Origin: an uncultured Eubacteriales bacterium
GTDB taxonomy: Bacteria; Bacillota; Clostridia; Oscillospirales; CAG-272
Assembly: GCA_900546695.1 (NCBI GenBank)
Contig: URDX01000009.1
Location: forward strand, 1-64,000
Length of the DNA: 64,000 nt
Direction: 5' to 3'
Part shown: positions 51,843 through 60,485 of the stretch, piece after piece
How positions within the stretch are numbered: position 1 is the first letter of the stretch
Layout: each line of letters opens with the position of its first letter
Notes under the pieces: model-generated
The model's database searches: none
Seen by the model: only the letters and a program-made list of their open reading frames with translations
What the model was told of the DNA's origin: nothing
Program-made: the position numbers and the translations under genes

Positions 51843-53039
51843 ATGAGTATGATTATGGACGGACAAAAAACAAAATCGGAGCTGCTTGCGGGGCTTGATA
51901 CACTGTGTATCTTCCGCTCGCTGCTCCGCGACCCCGTGATATCGGCGCTGCGTGAATATCTCGCGTCGCCCTCCGCTCCCGCATATGCTGAATTTGTCTC
52001 CGTGCTTTATGAGCGCGGCGGCGATATCGGCGAGCATGTGCGCACGCTGTGCGAGAACGACGGTAACATATACGTCAGAACGGCGGCAGCGGGCGGCGAG
52101 GTGCCGAATTTCATGTTTGAGGCACTCGTCGCGGAGCTGCAGCTGCTCAGCCGCATTGCGGCGCTGACGCCCGATGCTCTGTGTGACGGGCTCGGATACG
52201 GTGGCTTTCTGCCTGCGTTTACAAGTTCCGCACCGTCTCTGTGCGAGCTCTATCTGCATCGCGTAGATAATATCGGCAGATTCGGCTACGGCATATATGC
52301 CGAGCATCATATGTTCTACCTTGCCGACGACGGCAGCATAACCGCGGTGCTTCATCCCGACCGTACCGAGCTCTCCGATCTTATCGGCTACGAGCGGCAG
52401 CGCGAGGCAATTATGAACAATACCCGCGCGCTGCTTGACGGTAAGCCCGCCGCGAATATCCTGCTCTCCGGCGATGCGGGCACGGGAAAATCGTCTACCG
52501 TCAAGGCGGTGGCGAACGCACTGTGGCAGGAGGGACTGCGCATTATCGAGCTGCGCAAGGATCAGCTGCGCGAGATACCGCGCGTGCTTGACGAGCTGTC
52601 GGGCAACCCGCTTAAATTCGTGCTGTTTATCGACGACCTTTCGTTCAGCGGAGACGACGATAATTTCAGCTCGCTCAAGGCGGTGCTTGAAGGCTCTGTT
52701 GCCGCGCGCTCGTCAAACGTTGTTATCTATGCGACGAGCAACCGCAGACATATCGTAAAGGAGCGGTTCTCCGACCGTGAGGGCGACGATATCCATCGCA
52801 ACGATACCATGCAGGAGCTTGTTTCGCTCTCCGAGCGATTCGGGCTGCACATTACCTTCTCAAAGCCCGATAAGCAGACATATCTGCATATCGTTCACCG
52901 TCTTGCGGCACAGCAGGGCATTGATATGCCTGAGGATAAACTCGATCTGCTCGCCGAGCGCTTTGCGCTTGAACGCGGAAACCGTTCCGCGCGGCTTGCG
53001 CGTCAACTTGTCGACGGTCTGCTTTCGGGCAGGGAATGA
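51843..53039 (+). CDS. DUF815-family AAA ATPase
   Basis: The 398-residue protein has an N-terminal domain of about 185 residues without known motifs. An AAA ATPase domain of the DUF815 type follows: IGYERQREAIMNNTRALLDG, Walker A LLSGDAGTGKSSTVKAVAN, Walker B LKFVLFIDDLSFSGDD, sensor 1 VVIYATSNRRH and an Arg-rich C-terminal lid. Members are conserved in bacteria but lack an established function. It follows ilvD by 85 bases without an intervening terminator and may be cotranscribed. The ribosome site is weak. Confidence 0.82.
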   Translation: MSMIMDGQKTKSELLAGLDTLCIFRSLLRDPVISALREYLASPSAPAYAEFVSVLYERGGDIGEHVRTLCENDGNIYVRTAAAGGEVPNFMFEALVAELQLLSRIAALTPDALCDGLGYGGFLPAFTSSAPSLCELYLHRVDNIGRFGYGIYAEHHMFYLADDGSITAVLHPDRTELSDLIGYERQREAIMNNTRALLDGKPAANILLSGDAGTGKSSTVKAVANALWQEGLRIIELRKDQLREIPRVLDELSGNPLKFVLFIDDLSFSGDDDNFSSLKAVLEGSVAARSSNVVIYATSNRRHIVKERFSDREGDDIHRNDTMQELVSLSERFGLHITFSKPDKQTYLHIVHRLAAQQGIDMPEDKLDLLAERFALERGNRSARLARQLVDGLLSGRE

Positions 53040-53141
53040 TGCGGTACGGCGGCGGGGCGGTGTGAAAGGCTTAAAAGCCTGTCGCCGAAGCCGAGCGATA
53101 TTTTGGGCTGTAGCATAAGCGATATTTCGGACCGTAACATT

Positions 53142-53184
53142 AAAAGCAGTACCATCCGACCGACCGTCGGGTGATACTGCTTTT
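53142..53184. terminator. Bidirectional terminator between the DUF815 and exchanger genes
   Basis: A 19-base arm (53142-53160) pairs with 53166-53184 with one mismatch, with A and T tracts outside. It lies between convergent genes. Confidence 0.88.
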
Positions 53185-53277
53185 TTCTTTGTTAATTAGT
53201 TTGTGTACCCTGCCATACCGCGGCATGCCGTGCATACCGTAGGTCTGTCTGCATACTCGCATTTCTGCGGTATCCGC

Positions 53278-54279
53278 TTATGCGACGAACTGGAATACGC
53301 AGAATGCGGCGTAAATCGCGAGCAGCAGAATGCCCTGAAAGCGCGAGAGCTTTCCGCGTATGAGCGCGGGCAGGGTCATTATAGCCATGACGGCGAACAT
53401 CAGCGGGATGTCGACGACGAGCGAGGCGTTCATGCCGCCTACCGTCTTTTCGCACGGGACAGCAAACGGTGAGAGCGTTACGGAAACGCCCGACACGAGC
53501 ACGAGATTGAACAGGTTAGCGCCGACGATATTGCCGAGCGAGAGCGAGCCGTGACCCTTGACAAGCGAGGTTATCGCGGTGACAAGCTCGGGCAGCGAGG
53601 TGCCGAGCGCAACGAAGGTGAGCGCTATGACCGATTCGGGCACGCCGAGCGCGGCGGCTATCTTTGTACCGTTATCTACGAGCAGATTAGCGCCTACGGC
53701 GATGAGCGCAGCACCGATTATCAGCAGTATGACTGCACGCAGCATAGGTATTTCTGTCTCGGCTTCTGCACTGTCGTCGCCCGCGCCCGGCTGCGCATCA
53801 GGCAGATCTGCGGGTGTTGCTTTGCGCGCACTCAGCGCGGAGCGCACCGTCAGAACGATGTATGCGACGAATATGAGCAAAAGTCCGATTCCGACGGGGC
53901 GTGTAAACTCGCCCGAAGCGTATGCGACGACCGAATATATCACCGCAGCCGCAAAGAAGAAAGCAACGGGCAGCCAGAGCGAGCGGCGCTCTACCTTACC
54001 GGGGCGCACGGCTATTGTGATAGCGGCGATAAGCGCCGTATTGCAGATGACCGAGCCGATGGCGTTGCCGTAGGCAATCTCACCGTGACCGCTGACGGCA
54101 CTTGTAGCGGATACCATGACCTCGGGCAGTGTCGTGCCTATCGAGACGACGGTCGCGCCGATAAGCAGCTCGGGCAGACGGAAGCGGTGCGCGACGGCAA
54201 CCGCGCCGTCGACAAACCAGTCTCCGCCCTTGATGAGCATAACGAGACCGAGAATAAACAGAAGAATCGGAACAAGCAT
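53278..54279 (-). CDS. Sodium/calcium exchanger family membrane protein (YrbG-like)
   Basis: CaCA-family exchangers move Ca2+ out against Na+ or H+. The 333-residue protein has ten predicted helices and the two inverted alpha repeats: GATVVSIGTTLPEVMVSATS with GNAIGSVICNTALIA, and ALTFVALGTSLPELVTAITS with GNIVGANLFNLVLVSG. The polar loop between the halves is about 40 residues and acidic (DLPDAQPGAGDDSAEAETEI). It stands alone with its own transcript. Confidence 0.9.
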   Translation of the reverse strand: MLVPILLFILGLVMLIKGGDWFVDGAVAVAHRFRLPELLIGATVVSIGTTLPEVMVSATSAVSGHGEIAYGNAIGSVICNTALIAAITIAVRPGKVERRSLWLPVAFFFAAAVIYSVVAYASGEFTRPVGIGLLLIFVAYIVLTVRSALSARKATPADLPDAQPGAGDDSAEAETEIPMLRAVILLIIGAALIAVGANLLVDNGTKIAAALGVPESVIALTFVALGTSLPELVTAITSLVKGHGSLSLGNIVGANLFNLVLVSGVSVTLSPFAVPCEKTVGGMNASLVVDIPLMFAVMAIMTLPALIRGKLSRFQGILLLAIYAAFCVFQFVA

Positions 54280-54552
54280 ACAGTGACCTTTTGCTCACGC
54301 AGTGCGGGAGCGTCCTTTCGTTTCGGTGTTTTGCGGTTGGCGATGTAAACACTATGCAAATGCGGACAGCGCTCAAAGCATGAGATTTTCACGCAGGATT
54401 TTTTGTGTTACAGGCGGTGTTTATCGCCCTTGCATTATAATCATTACCTGCAGCATCCGCCGCTTTGACATTTTCATGCATTATAGCATATTTTTCGCGC
54501 TTTGTCTACCCCATGGAACGGGTCAGACGTTCCGAAAAATCCCTCTCTGCGG

Positions 54553-56301
54553 TCACGCCGACGGTGCAAACTGACTGTTATAGAGCTTTGCGTAGTAGCT
54601 TCCGGGGCGTGCAAGCAGCTCGTCATGACTGCCTTGCTCTATGACTCTGCCGTCACGCATTACGAGAATGGTATCCGCATCGCGTACGGTGGAGAGTCTG
54701 TGTGCTACGATAAAGCTTGTTCTGCCGCGCATCAGTCGGTCAAAGGCGCTTTGAATCTTAACCTCGGTATTGGTATCAATGCTTGATGTAGCCTCGTCGA
54801 GTATCAGCATCGGCGGCAGGCAGAGCATTACACGAGCGATGCAGAGCAGCTGCTTTTGACCCTGACTCAAGCCGTTGTCGGATATGACGGTGTCGAGCCC
54901 CTGCGGCAGACGGCGGATAAATCCGAGACAGTGTGCCGCCTCTGCGGCACTCAGAATCTCCTCGTCGGTCGCGTCGGGCTTGCCGAATGCGATATTCTCG
55001 CGCACTGTGCCGCTCTTGAGCCATGTATCCTGCAGCACCATGCCGAAGCTGCGGCGCAGCGAATGCCGCGTTATGCTGCGAATGTCGTGCTCGTCGACCG
55101 ATATCATGCCGCCATCTACGTCGTAGAAGCGCATGAGCAGATTGATAAGCGTCGTTTTGCCGCAGCCGGTAGGACCAACTATCGCAATGCGCCGCCCGGG
55201 CTCTGCATGCAGACAAAGATCGCGGATAAGCGGGCACTCGGGGTCATATGAGAATGTGACATTGTTCAGCTCGATGCGTCCCGTCGGCGCTTCAAGCTCT
55301 GCGGGTGCATCCGGTGATTCGGTCTCGGCGCCGAGCAGCTCAAATACGCGGTCGGCGCACGCGAGCGCATTCTGGAGCTCGGTGACTACCGAACTGATAT
55401 CGTTAAAGGGCTTCATATACCTGTTTGCGTATGCAAGCAGCGCGGAGAGCCCGCCGACCGTCAGACTGCCGCCCGGGATGAGCAGCACGCCCGCAAGCGC
55501 GACACCCGCATAGACAAGATTGTTTACAAAGCGGGTGGAGGGGTTTGTAAGGCTGCTGTAGAACACCGCCTGAGTGCTGCATTCGGTCAGCTCGTCGCTC
55601 AGCGCGTCAAAGCTCTGCTGCGCGCGCTTTTCATAGCCGAATGCACGTATAACCTTCTGTCCGCCGACCGCCTCATCTATCAGCGTCGTCTGCCGTCCGC
55701 GTATCTCGCTCTGACGGATGAAAAGCCGATACGAACGCGAGGAAACAAACCGCGCGACAAGGAAGGAGAGCGGAGTGAGCAGCACGACGATGAGCGAAAC
55801 GAGGATGTTCCGTGAGAACATGAACACGAGCGTTACAACGATGGTGATAACACCCGAGAACAGCTGAGTAAAGCCGAGCAGCAGACCGTCAGAGAGGATG
55901 TCTACATCGCTCGTCACGCGACTGAGTGTGTCGCCTGTGCCGTGCGAGTCGAGATATGAGAGCGGGATGCGCTGCAGATGTCTGACGGCATCCGAGCGCA
56001 GATCTTCAACTACGCGGAAGGTTATACTGTTGTTAAGCAGATTCATAAGAAAGGTGCACACGCCCGAGCCCGCAGCGAGCGCCGCCGCGAGTGCGAGACT
56101 GCGACCCATAGCCGCATAGTCGACCCCGCCCGTCAGCGCGTCTATCGCCGAGCCGAACAGCACGGGAACATACAGCTGCAGCACGACCGAAGCCGCCGCA
56201 AGCAGCAGGGTGAGCAGCAGGGAAATGCGCCTGCGCCCGAGATACGGCATCAGCTGCTTTAATGTTGCAAGACCGCCTGTTTTTTTCTTCTGACCTTTCA
56301 T
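54553..56301 (-). CDS. ABC exporter half-transporter with degenerate signature motif
   Basis: The 582-residue half-transporter has six N-terminal helices (about 20-320) and an ATPase domain with Walker A IVGPTGCGKTTLINLLM. Its signature is LSQGQKQLLCIARVML, where the usual LSGGQ is altered. Walker B LILDEATSSID has the catalytic Glu, and the switch His lies in FIVAHRLST. It overlaps the upstream half-transporter gene by 4 bases. Together they form a heterodimeric exporter like BmrCD or TM287/288, where one ATP site is degenerate. Substrate unknown; lipids or drugs are typical. Confidence 0.9.
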   Translation of the reverse strand: MKGQKKKTGGLATLKQLMPYLGRRRISLLLTLLLAAASVVLQLYVPVLFGSAIDALTGGVDYAAMGRSLALAAALAAGSGVCTFLMNLLNNSITFRVVEDLRSDAVRHLQRIPLSYLDSHGTGDTLSRVTSDVDILSDGLLLGFTQLFSGVITIVVTLVFMFSRNILVSLIVVLLTPLSFLVARFVSSRSYRLFIRQSEIRGRQTTLIDEAVGGQKVIRAFGYEKRAQQSFDALSDELTECSTQAVFYSSLTNPSTRFVNNLVYAGVALAGVLLIPGGSLTVGGLSALLAYANRYMKPFNDISSVVTELQNALACADRVFELLGAETESPDAPAELEAPTGRIELNNVTFSYDPECPLIRDLCLHAEPGRRIAIVGPTGCGKTTLINLLMRFYDVDGGMISVDEHDIRSITRHSLRRSFGMVLQDTWLKSGTVRENIAFGKPDATDEEILSAAEAAHCLGFIRRLPQGLDTVISDNGLSQGQKQLLCIARVMLCLPPMLILDEATSSIDTNTEVKIQSAFDRLMRGRTSFIVAHRLSTVRDADTILVMRDGRVIEQGSHDELLARPGSYYAKLYNSQFAPSA

Positions 56302-58091
56302 GCCTGTACCCCCTCTCCGTTTGTTTCGGTATCCGAGATGTCTTTATCCGTTACGCTTTTGCACGCTGCACGGCGCTTGATGCTCTCCCTTTCTTCGGGA
56401 AACTGAGAGCAATAGATGTCGCGGTAGACCTCACAGCCTTCAAGCAGCTGCTCATGAGTGCCCCTGCCGACGAGTCTTCCGTTATCGAGCACAAGTATCA
56501 TATCCGAATCGCGAACGCATGCGATGCGCTGCGAGACGATGAACGTAGTTGAGCCGCGGCGCGCACGCAGTGCGCGGCGGAGCGCAGCGTCGGTCGCGTA
56601 GTCGAGTGCGCTTGAGCTGTCGTCAAGAACAAGAATCTTCGGCTGCTTGACGAGCGCGCGTGCAACCGTCAGCCGCTGACGCTGACCGCCCGAGAAGTTC
56701 CGCCCGTTCTGCTCAACAGTGCTGTCGAGCCCGCCGGGCTTGCCCTCTACTATCTCTTTTGCCTGTGCGGTCGCGAGCGCATCCCACAGCTGCTCATCGG
56801 TCGCCTTTTCGTCGCCGAACAACAGATTTTCGCGTATCGTGCCGCTGAACAGCATCGCCTTCTGCGGAACGACTCCGACGGCATCCGCAAGCGCGGCACG
56901 CGAATATTCGCACGCATTACGCCCGCCTATTGTGACGCTGCCGTCCGTCGCGTCGTAAAAGCGCGGTATCAGATTGACAAGCGTCGTTTTACCGCTGCCC
57001 GTACCGCCGATAATGCCGACGGTCGAGCCGTCGGGGGCGCTGAAGCTTATGCCGTCAAGGCTCGGTGCGCCCGCACCGCGATAGGTAAACGAAACATTGT
57101 CAAACACAACGTCTCCGCTCGATATCCTGTCTGCGGGTGAATCGCTGTATTTCATGTCCGGCTCGACCGCAAGCACATCGGCAACTCTGCCCGCGCATGC
57201 GAGCGAGCGGTTAAGCGTTATGATAAGCGATGCGAGCTTGATTAGCTCGACGATTATCTGCAGCATGTAGTTGTACAGTGCAACGACCTCGCCCTGTGCG
57301 AGCGAGCCGAGCTCTACACGCACAGCCGCCTCACGGATGAGAAAGACGGCAGCAAGGTTGATAAGAACATATGTCACGGGATTGAGCAGGGCGGAGAGCC
57401 TTCCGACAAAGAGATTAAGCGCTGTAAGATCACGGTTGCTCTTGTCGAACTCTGCGATCTCGCTCTCCTCACGACAGAATGCACGTATAACGCGCACACC
57501 CGAAAGATTTTCGCGGGTCAGCCGCGTAACACGGTCAAGTCCCGACTGAGCACGCCCGAAAAGCGGTATGCTGACCTTCATAATAAGGAAGGTAACGGTG
57601 AACAGCACGGGCACGGTAACCGCAAATATCAGCGCGCAGCGGACATTTATGGTAAACGCCATAACCGTGCAGCCGAGCACGATAAACGGGCTGCGCAGCA
57701 GCAGACGCAGACCCATATTCAGACCGTTCTGCACCTGATTGATGTCGCCCGAAAGACGGGTTATCAGCGTATCGCTGCCTGCGGTATCGAGGTCGGAATA
57801 TGAAAATTTCTGAATGTGCGAGAAGAGCGCGCAGCGCAGCTTTCCCGCAAAGCCGACGCTCGCCCGCGCAGAGAAAAACTGCGCAACGACGGTGCATGTC
57901 AGCCCGATTACCGCCATTGCGATAAGCACGCCGAAATAGATAAACACGGTGCGCTTGCTGTCGCCGCCGTCTATCATACGTGCAACGGCGAGCGGAACGA
58001 GCAGGTCGAATATTGCTTCAAGCAGCTTGAAGAGCGGGGCGAGAATACTTTCCTTTCGGTATTCGCGCAGATACGGCAGCAGTCGTTTCAT
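56298..58091 (-). CDS. ABC exporter half-transporter with non-catalytic Walker B (Asp for Glu)
   Basis: The 597-residue half-transporter has a six-helix domain and an ATPase domain with Walker A IIGGTGSGKTTLVNLIP and a normal signature NFSGGQRQRLTVARAL. Its Walker B is ILVLDDSSSALD, where Asp replaces the catalytic Glu, and the usual switch His is Gln in FIVSQRIACV. These losses match the degenerate-site subunit of heterodimeric exporters. It is the first gene of the pair and divergent from a LysR regulator. Confidence 0.9.
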   Translation of the reverse strand: MKRLLPYLREYRKESILAPLFKLLEAIFDLLVPLAVARMIDGGDSKRTVFIYFGVLIAMAVIGLTCTVVAQFFSARASVGFAGKLRCALFSHIQKFSYSDLDTAGSDTLITRLSGDINQVQNGLNMGLRLLLRSPFIVLGCTVMAFTINVRCALIFAVTVPVLFTVTFLIMKVSIPLFGRAQSGLDRVTRLTRENLSGVRVIRAFCREESEIAEFDKSNRDLTALNLFVGRLSALLNPVTYVLINLAAVFLIREAAVRVELGSLAQGEVVALYNYMLQIIVELIKLASLIITLNRSLACAGRVADVLAVEPDMKYSDSPADRISSGDVVFDNVSFTYRGAGAPSLDGISFSAPDGSTVGIIGGTGSGKTTLVNLIPRFYDATDGSVTIGGRNACEYSRAALADAVGVVPQKAMLFSGTIRENLLFGDEKATDEQLWDALATAQAKEIVEGKPGGLDSTVEQNGRNFSGGQRQRLTVARALVKQPKILVLDDSSSALDYATDAALRRALRARRGSTTFIVSQRIACVRDSDMILVLDNGRLVGRGTHEQLLEGCEVYRDIYCSQFPEERESIKRRAACKSVTDKDISDTETNGEGVQA

Positions 58092-58154
58092 GTCATAGCC
58101 TTTCCGTGTTGCCCATACGGCAGCCGCGCCGACGGGTCGATTTTGATTTAAGTA

Positions 58155-58183
58155 TTGACAAATTCATTATAACACATTATACT
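58155..58183 (+). promoter_or_regulatory. Sigma-A promoter for the LysR gene, in a divergent control region
   Basis: TTGACA (58155-58160) and TATACT (58178-58183) with a 17-base spacer lie about 60 bases before the LysR start. The AT-rich region also serves the divergent exporter operon and likely contains the LysR binding site. Confidence 0.8.
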
Positions 58184-58244
58184 CAATACAGATAATATTG
58201 TTTTTGTTTATTAGAAATATAATTTATATATAACGAGGTGCGGT

Positions 58245-59120
58245 ATGGAGCTCAGGCAGCTGGAATATTTCGTAAAGATAGCCGATACGGGCAGCATAAA
58301 CGAGGCGGCGCGCAAGCTGAACATGTCGCAGCCGCCGCTCAGCTATTCGCTGCGTCAGCTCGAGGGTGAGCTCGGTGCGGAGCTGTTCACACGGAGCGCA
58401 AAGGGGGTAGAGCTTACCGCTGCGGGCAGGCTGCTGTACGAGCGGGCAGAAAATCTGCTCGAGTTTGCGCATTCGACAAAGCGCGAGGTGAGCGAAGCGG
58501 GGAAACGGCGGGTGCTGCGGATAGGTATAACGTCGTCGACAGTGCCTACGGTGCTGCCGTTTATATCCGAATTTGTGCGCCGCAGCCCCGATGTCAGCTT
58601 TGAGGTGCACGACGGCTCAAGCTACACTTTGCTGCAGCTGCTGCTCGACGGCATAATAGATATATCGGTCGCGCGCACCCCACTGCGGCTCGATGCTGTC
58701 GACGTGCTGACCCTATCGCATGAGCCGATGCTTGCAGTTTCACCCACAGGCTCTCCGCTGAGCTGCGGTGCGGAATGTTGTCTGCCCGACCTTATCGGCA
58801 GACCGCTGATAATCTATCGCCGCTACGAGGAGCTTATAATGTCGGCTTTTGCCGCACGCGGGCTCTCGCCCGAGGTATTTTGCGTCTGCGACGATGCGCG
58901 CGACGCTATGCTGTGGGTCGGCGCGGGACTTGCTACCGCGGTATTTCCCGCATCCATGCGCAGCATGTGCCGTGGGCTTGATATAAAAACGCTCTACGAG
59001 CCGTCGCTTGAGACCGAAACGCTGCTTATAACAAAGCGCGGCGGCACGACCGCACCGCTTGCGCGCGATCTGCTTGCCGTTTGCTGCGATATGCTTGAAC
59101 GGAGCGGGGCACGTCGGTGA
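58245..59120 (+). CDS. LysR-family transcriptional regulator
   Basis: The 291-residue protein has the N-terminal winged HTH (MELRQLEYFVKIADTGSINE, then AARKLNMSQPPLSYSLRQLE) and a periplasmic-binding-like effector domain from about residue 90 (VLRIGITSSTVPTVLPFISE). LysR proteins usually control the divergently transcribed neighbour, here the heterodimeric ABC exporter. The N-terminus resembles CynR/YwbI-type regulators, but the effector cannot be read. A 492-base gap without recognised gene follows. Confidence 0.9.
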   Translation: MELRQLEYFVKIADTGSINEAARKLNMSQPPLSYSLRQLEGELGAELFTRSAKGVELTAAGRLLYERAENLLEFAHSTKREVSEAGKRRVLRIGITSSTVPTVLPFISEFVRRSPDVSFEVHDGSSYTLLQLLLDGIIDISVARTPLRLDAVDVLTLSHEPMLAVSPTGSPLSCGAECCLPDLIGRPLIIYRRYEELIMSAFAARGLSPEVFCVCDDARDAMLWVGAGLATAVFPASMRSMCRGLDIKTLYEPSLETETLLITKRGGTTAPLARDLLAVCCDMLERSGARR

Positions 59121-59461
59121 TTTTGAGACGTCTCGCGGCGATGATATTCAGCGTGTCGACTCCAAGCGCAGTGCACGGTGATGCTCCGAGCGGAGCGCAT
59201 GGCGATACGCTGAGCATAGTAGTGCGAAACTCCGTGCAGAGGACTTTCGGCGCTTTTATGCAGTGTGCGGTAATGCCTTAAAACAGTGAGCGGCGCAGCT
59301 GCTTCTGTAACCGAGCGCATTATTTCCCGGGAAATACCCGAAAAAGGAAGCTTTCCCGATATCGGAAATTACCCGCACGGTGTGCGTGTTCGCAGCATAC
59401 GCGACATTGCGGGCGGAATTATTAATATTTCTTTTTTTGACACAAAAATCGGGCAAAGGGC
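59121..59461. other. Intergenic stretch without recognised gene
   Basis: The first half contains repeated short motifs (GCAGTGCACGGTGATGC, GAGCGCATGGCGATACGC). The second half is AT-rich and leads into a promoter. No reading frame has a ribosome site or familiar protein. Confidence 0.5.
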
Positions 59462-59490
59462 TTGCATCGACGGAGCAAATGATATATAAT
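59462..59490 (+). promoter_or_regulatory. Promoter for the acyltransferase-like/acyl-CoA synthetase pair
   Basis: TTGCAT (59462-59467) and TATAAT (59485-59490) with a 17-base spacer give a likely start near 59497 and a leader of about 115 bases. Confidence 0.7.
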
Positions 59491-59612
59491 AACACAGGAT
59501 TGGGCGCTTGCGCGGTACTGTCTGCCGCGACACGCTCGGTCAGTCCGTCACTGTAATTTATGATACATATTTATATGAGAGGATTTCGCTGTACGGCGAA
59601 AACGGGATTCTA

Positions 59613-60485
59613 ATGTCAGCTAAGAGATTCGGCGATCGCAAGGACGGAAGACTGCTCCGCGATCTTGATTCGATGCACATCATAGTGCCGCATATCCTGC
59701 CAAACCGCGCGGATAACGAGGCATTCATCTCCGAACAGCTAGATCTGAGCGCTGCGGAGGAATATCTTGCACGGCGAAACGAGGGAAACGAGGGCTACAA
59801 ATACAACATATTTCAGCTGATAGTTACGGCTATGCTTCGCACCGTCATGCTGCGCCCGAAAATGAACCGCTTTATCGTAAACAACAATATCTACGAGCGC
59901 AACGAGCTCACGGCGGCATTCGTCGTAAAGAAGCAGTTCTCGGATGCATCGGGTGAGGCGCTTGCATTTATTCACGCGCATCCCGATGATACACTTGATA
60001 CCGTTCATTCGGAGATAGAGCGTATCGTTACCGAGTGCAGAGACGTGAAGAAGAACGATGCATCTACCGAGAGCATGAACATCATATCTAAGATACCGCG
60101 CCCCGTTATGCGGATATTGCTCAGCTTTATGAGATTTCTCGACCGTCACGGTTGGGTACCGAAGGGGCTCATCGCGAGCGACCCGCAGTATTCGACGGTA
60201 ATGCTGTCGAATCTCGGCTCGATAAAGCTCCATGCGGGCTATCACCACCTGACAAACTGGGGTACGAATTCGTTTTTCGTCGTTATAGGCGAAAAGAAAA
60301 AGCGCCCGTTTTACGATGACGAAGGAAACGTCGAGATGCGCATGAGCATTGACCTCGGGCTTACTGTCGACGAACGTATAGCCGACGGCTATTATTTCTC
60401 GCGCTCGGTGCGTCTGATGCGCCATCTGCTTGAAAACCCCGAGCTGCTTGAACAGCCGCTCTCGAAGGAGGTCGATTATCAATGA
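59613..60485 (+). CDS. 2-oxoacid dehydrogenase E2-like (CAT-fold) acyltransferase domain protein
   Basis: The 290-residue protein starts MSAKRFGDRKDGRLLRDLDS and has the chloramphenicol-acetyltransferase/E2 catalytic-domain fold: PKMNRFIVNNNIYERNELTA, a middle membrane-like helix region, and SNLGSIKLHAGYHHLTNWGT. It has no lipoyl domain. At the position of the E2 DHRxxDG motif it has DERIADG, so the catalytic His is Glu. Its stop overlaps the acyl-CoA synthetase start by 4 bases, suggesting a joint acyl-transfer role; substrate unknown. The ATG at 59613 fits the family N-terminus although its ribosome site is weak. Confidence 0.75.
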   Translation: MSAKRFGDRKDGRLLRDLDSMHIIVPHILPNRADNEAFISEQLDLSAAEEYLARRNEGNEGYKYNIFQLIVTAMLRTVMLRPKMNRFIVNNNIYERNELTAAFVVKKQFSDASGEALAFIHAHPDDTLDTVHSEIERIVTECRDVKKNDASTESMNIISKIPRPVMRILLSFMRFLDRHGWVPKGLIASDPQYSTVMLSNLGSIKLHAGYHHLTNWGTNSFFVVIGEKKKRPFYDDEGNVEMRMSIDLGLTVDERIADGYYFSRSVRLMRHLLENPELLEQPLSKEVDYQ

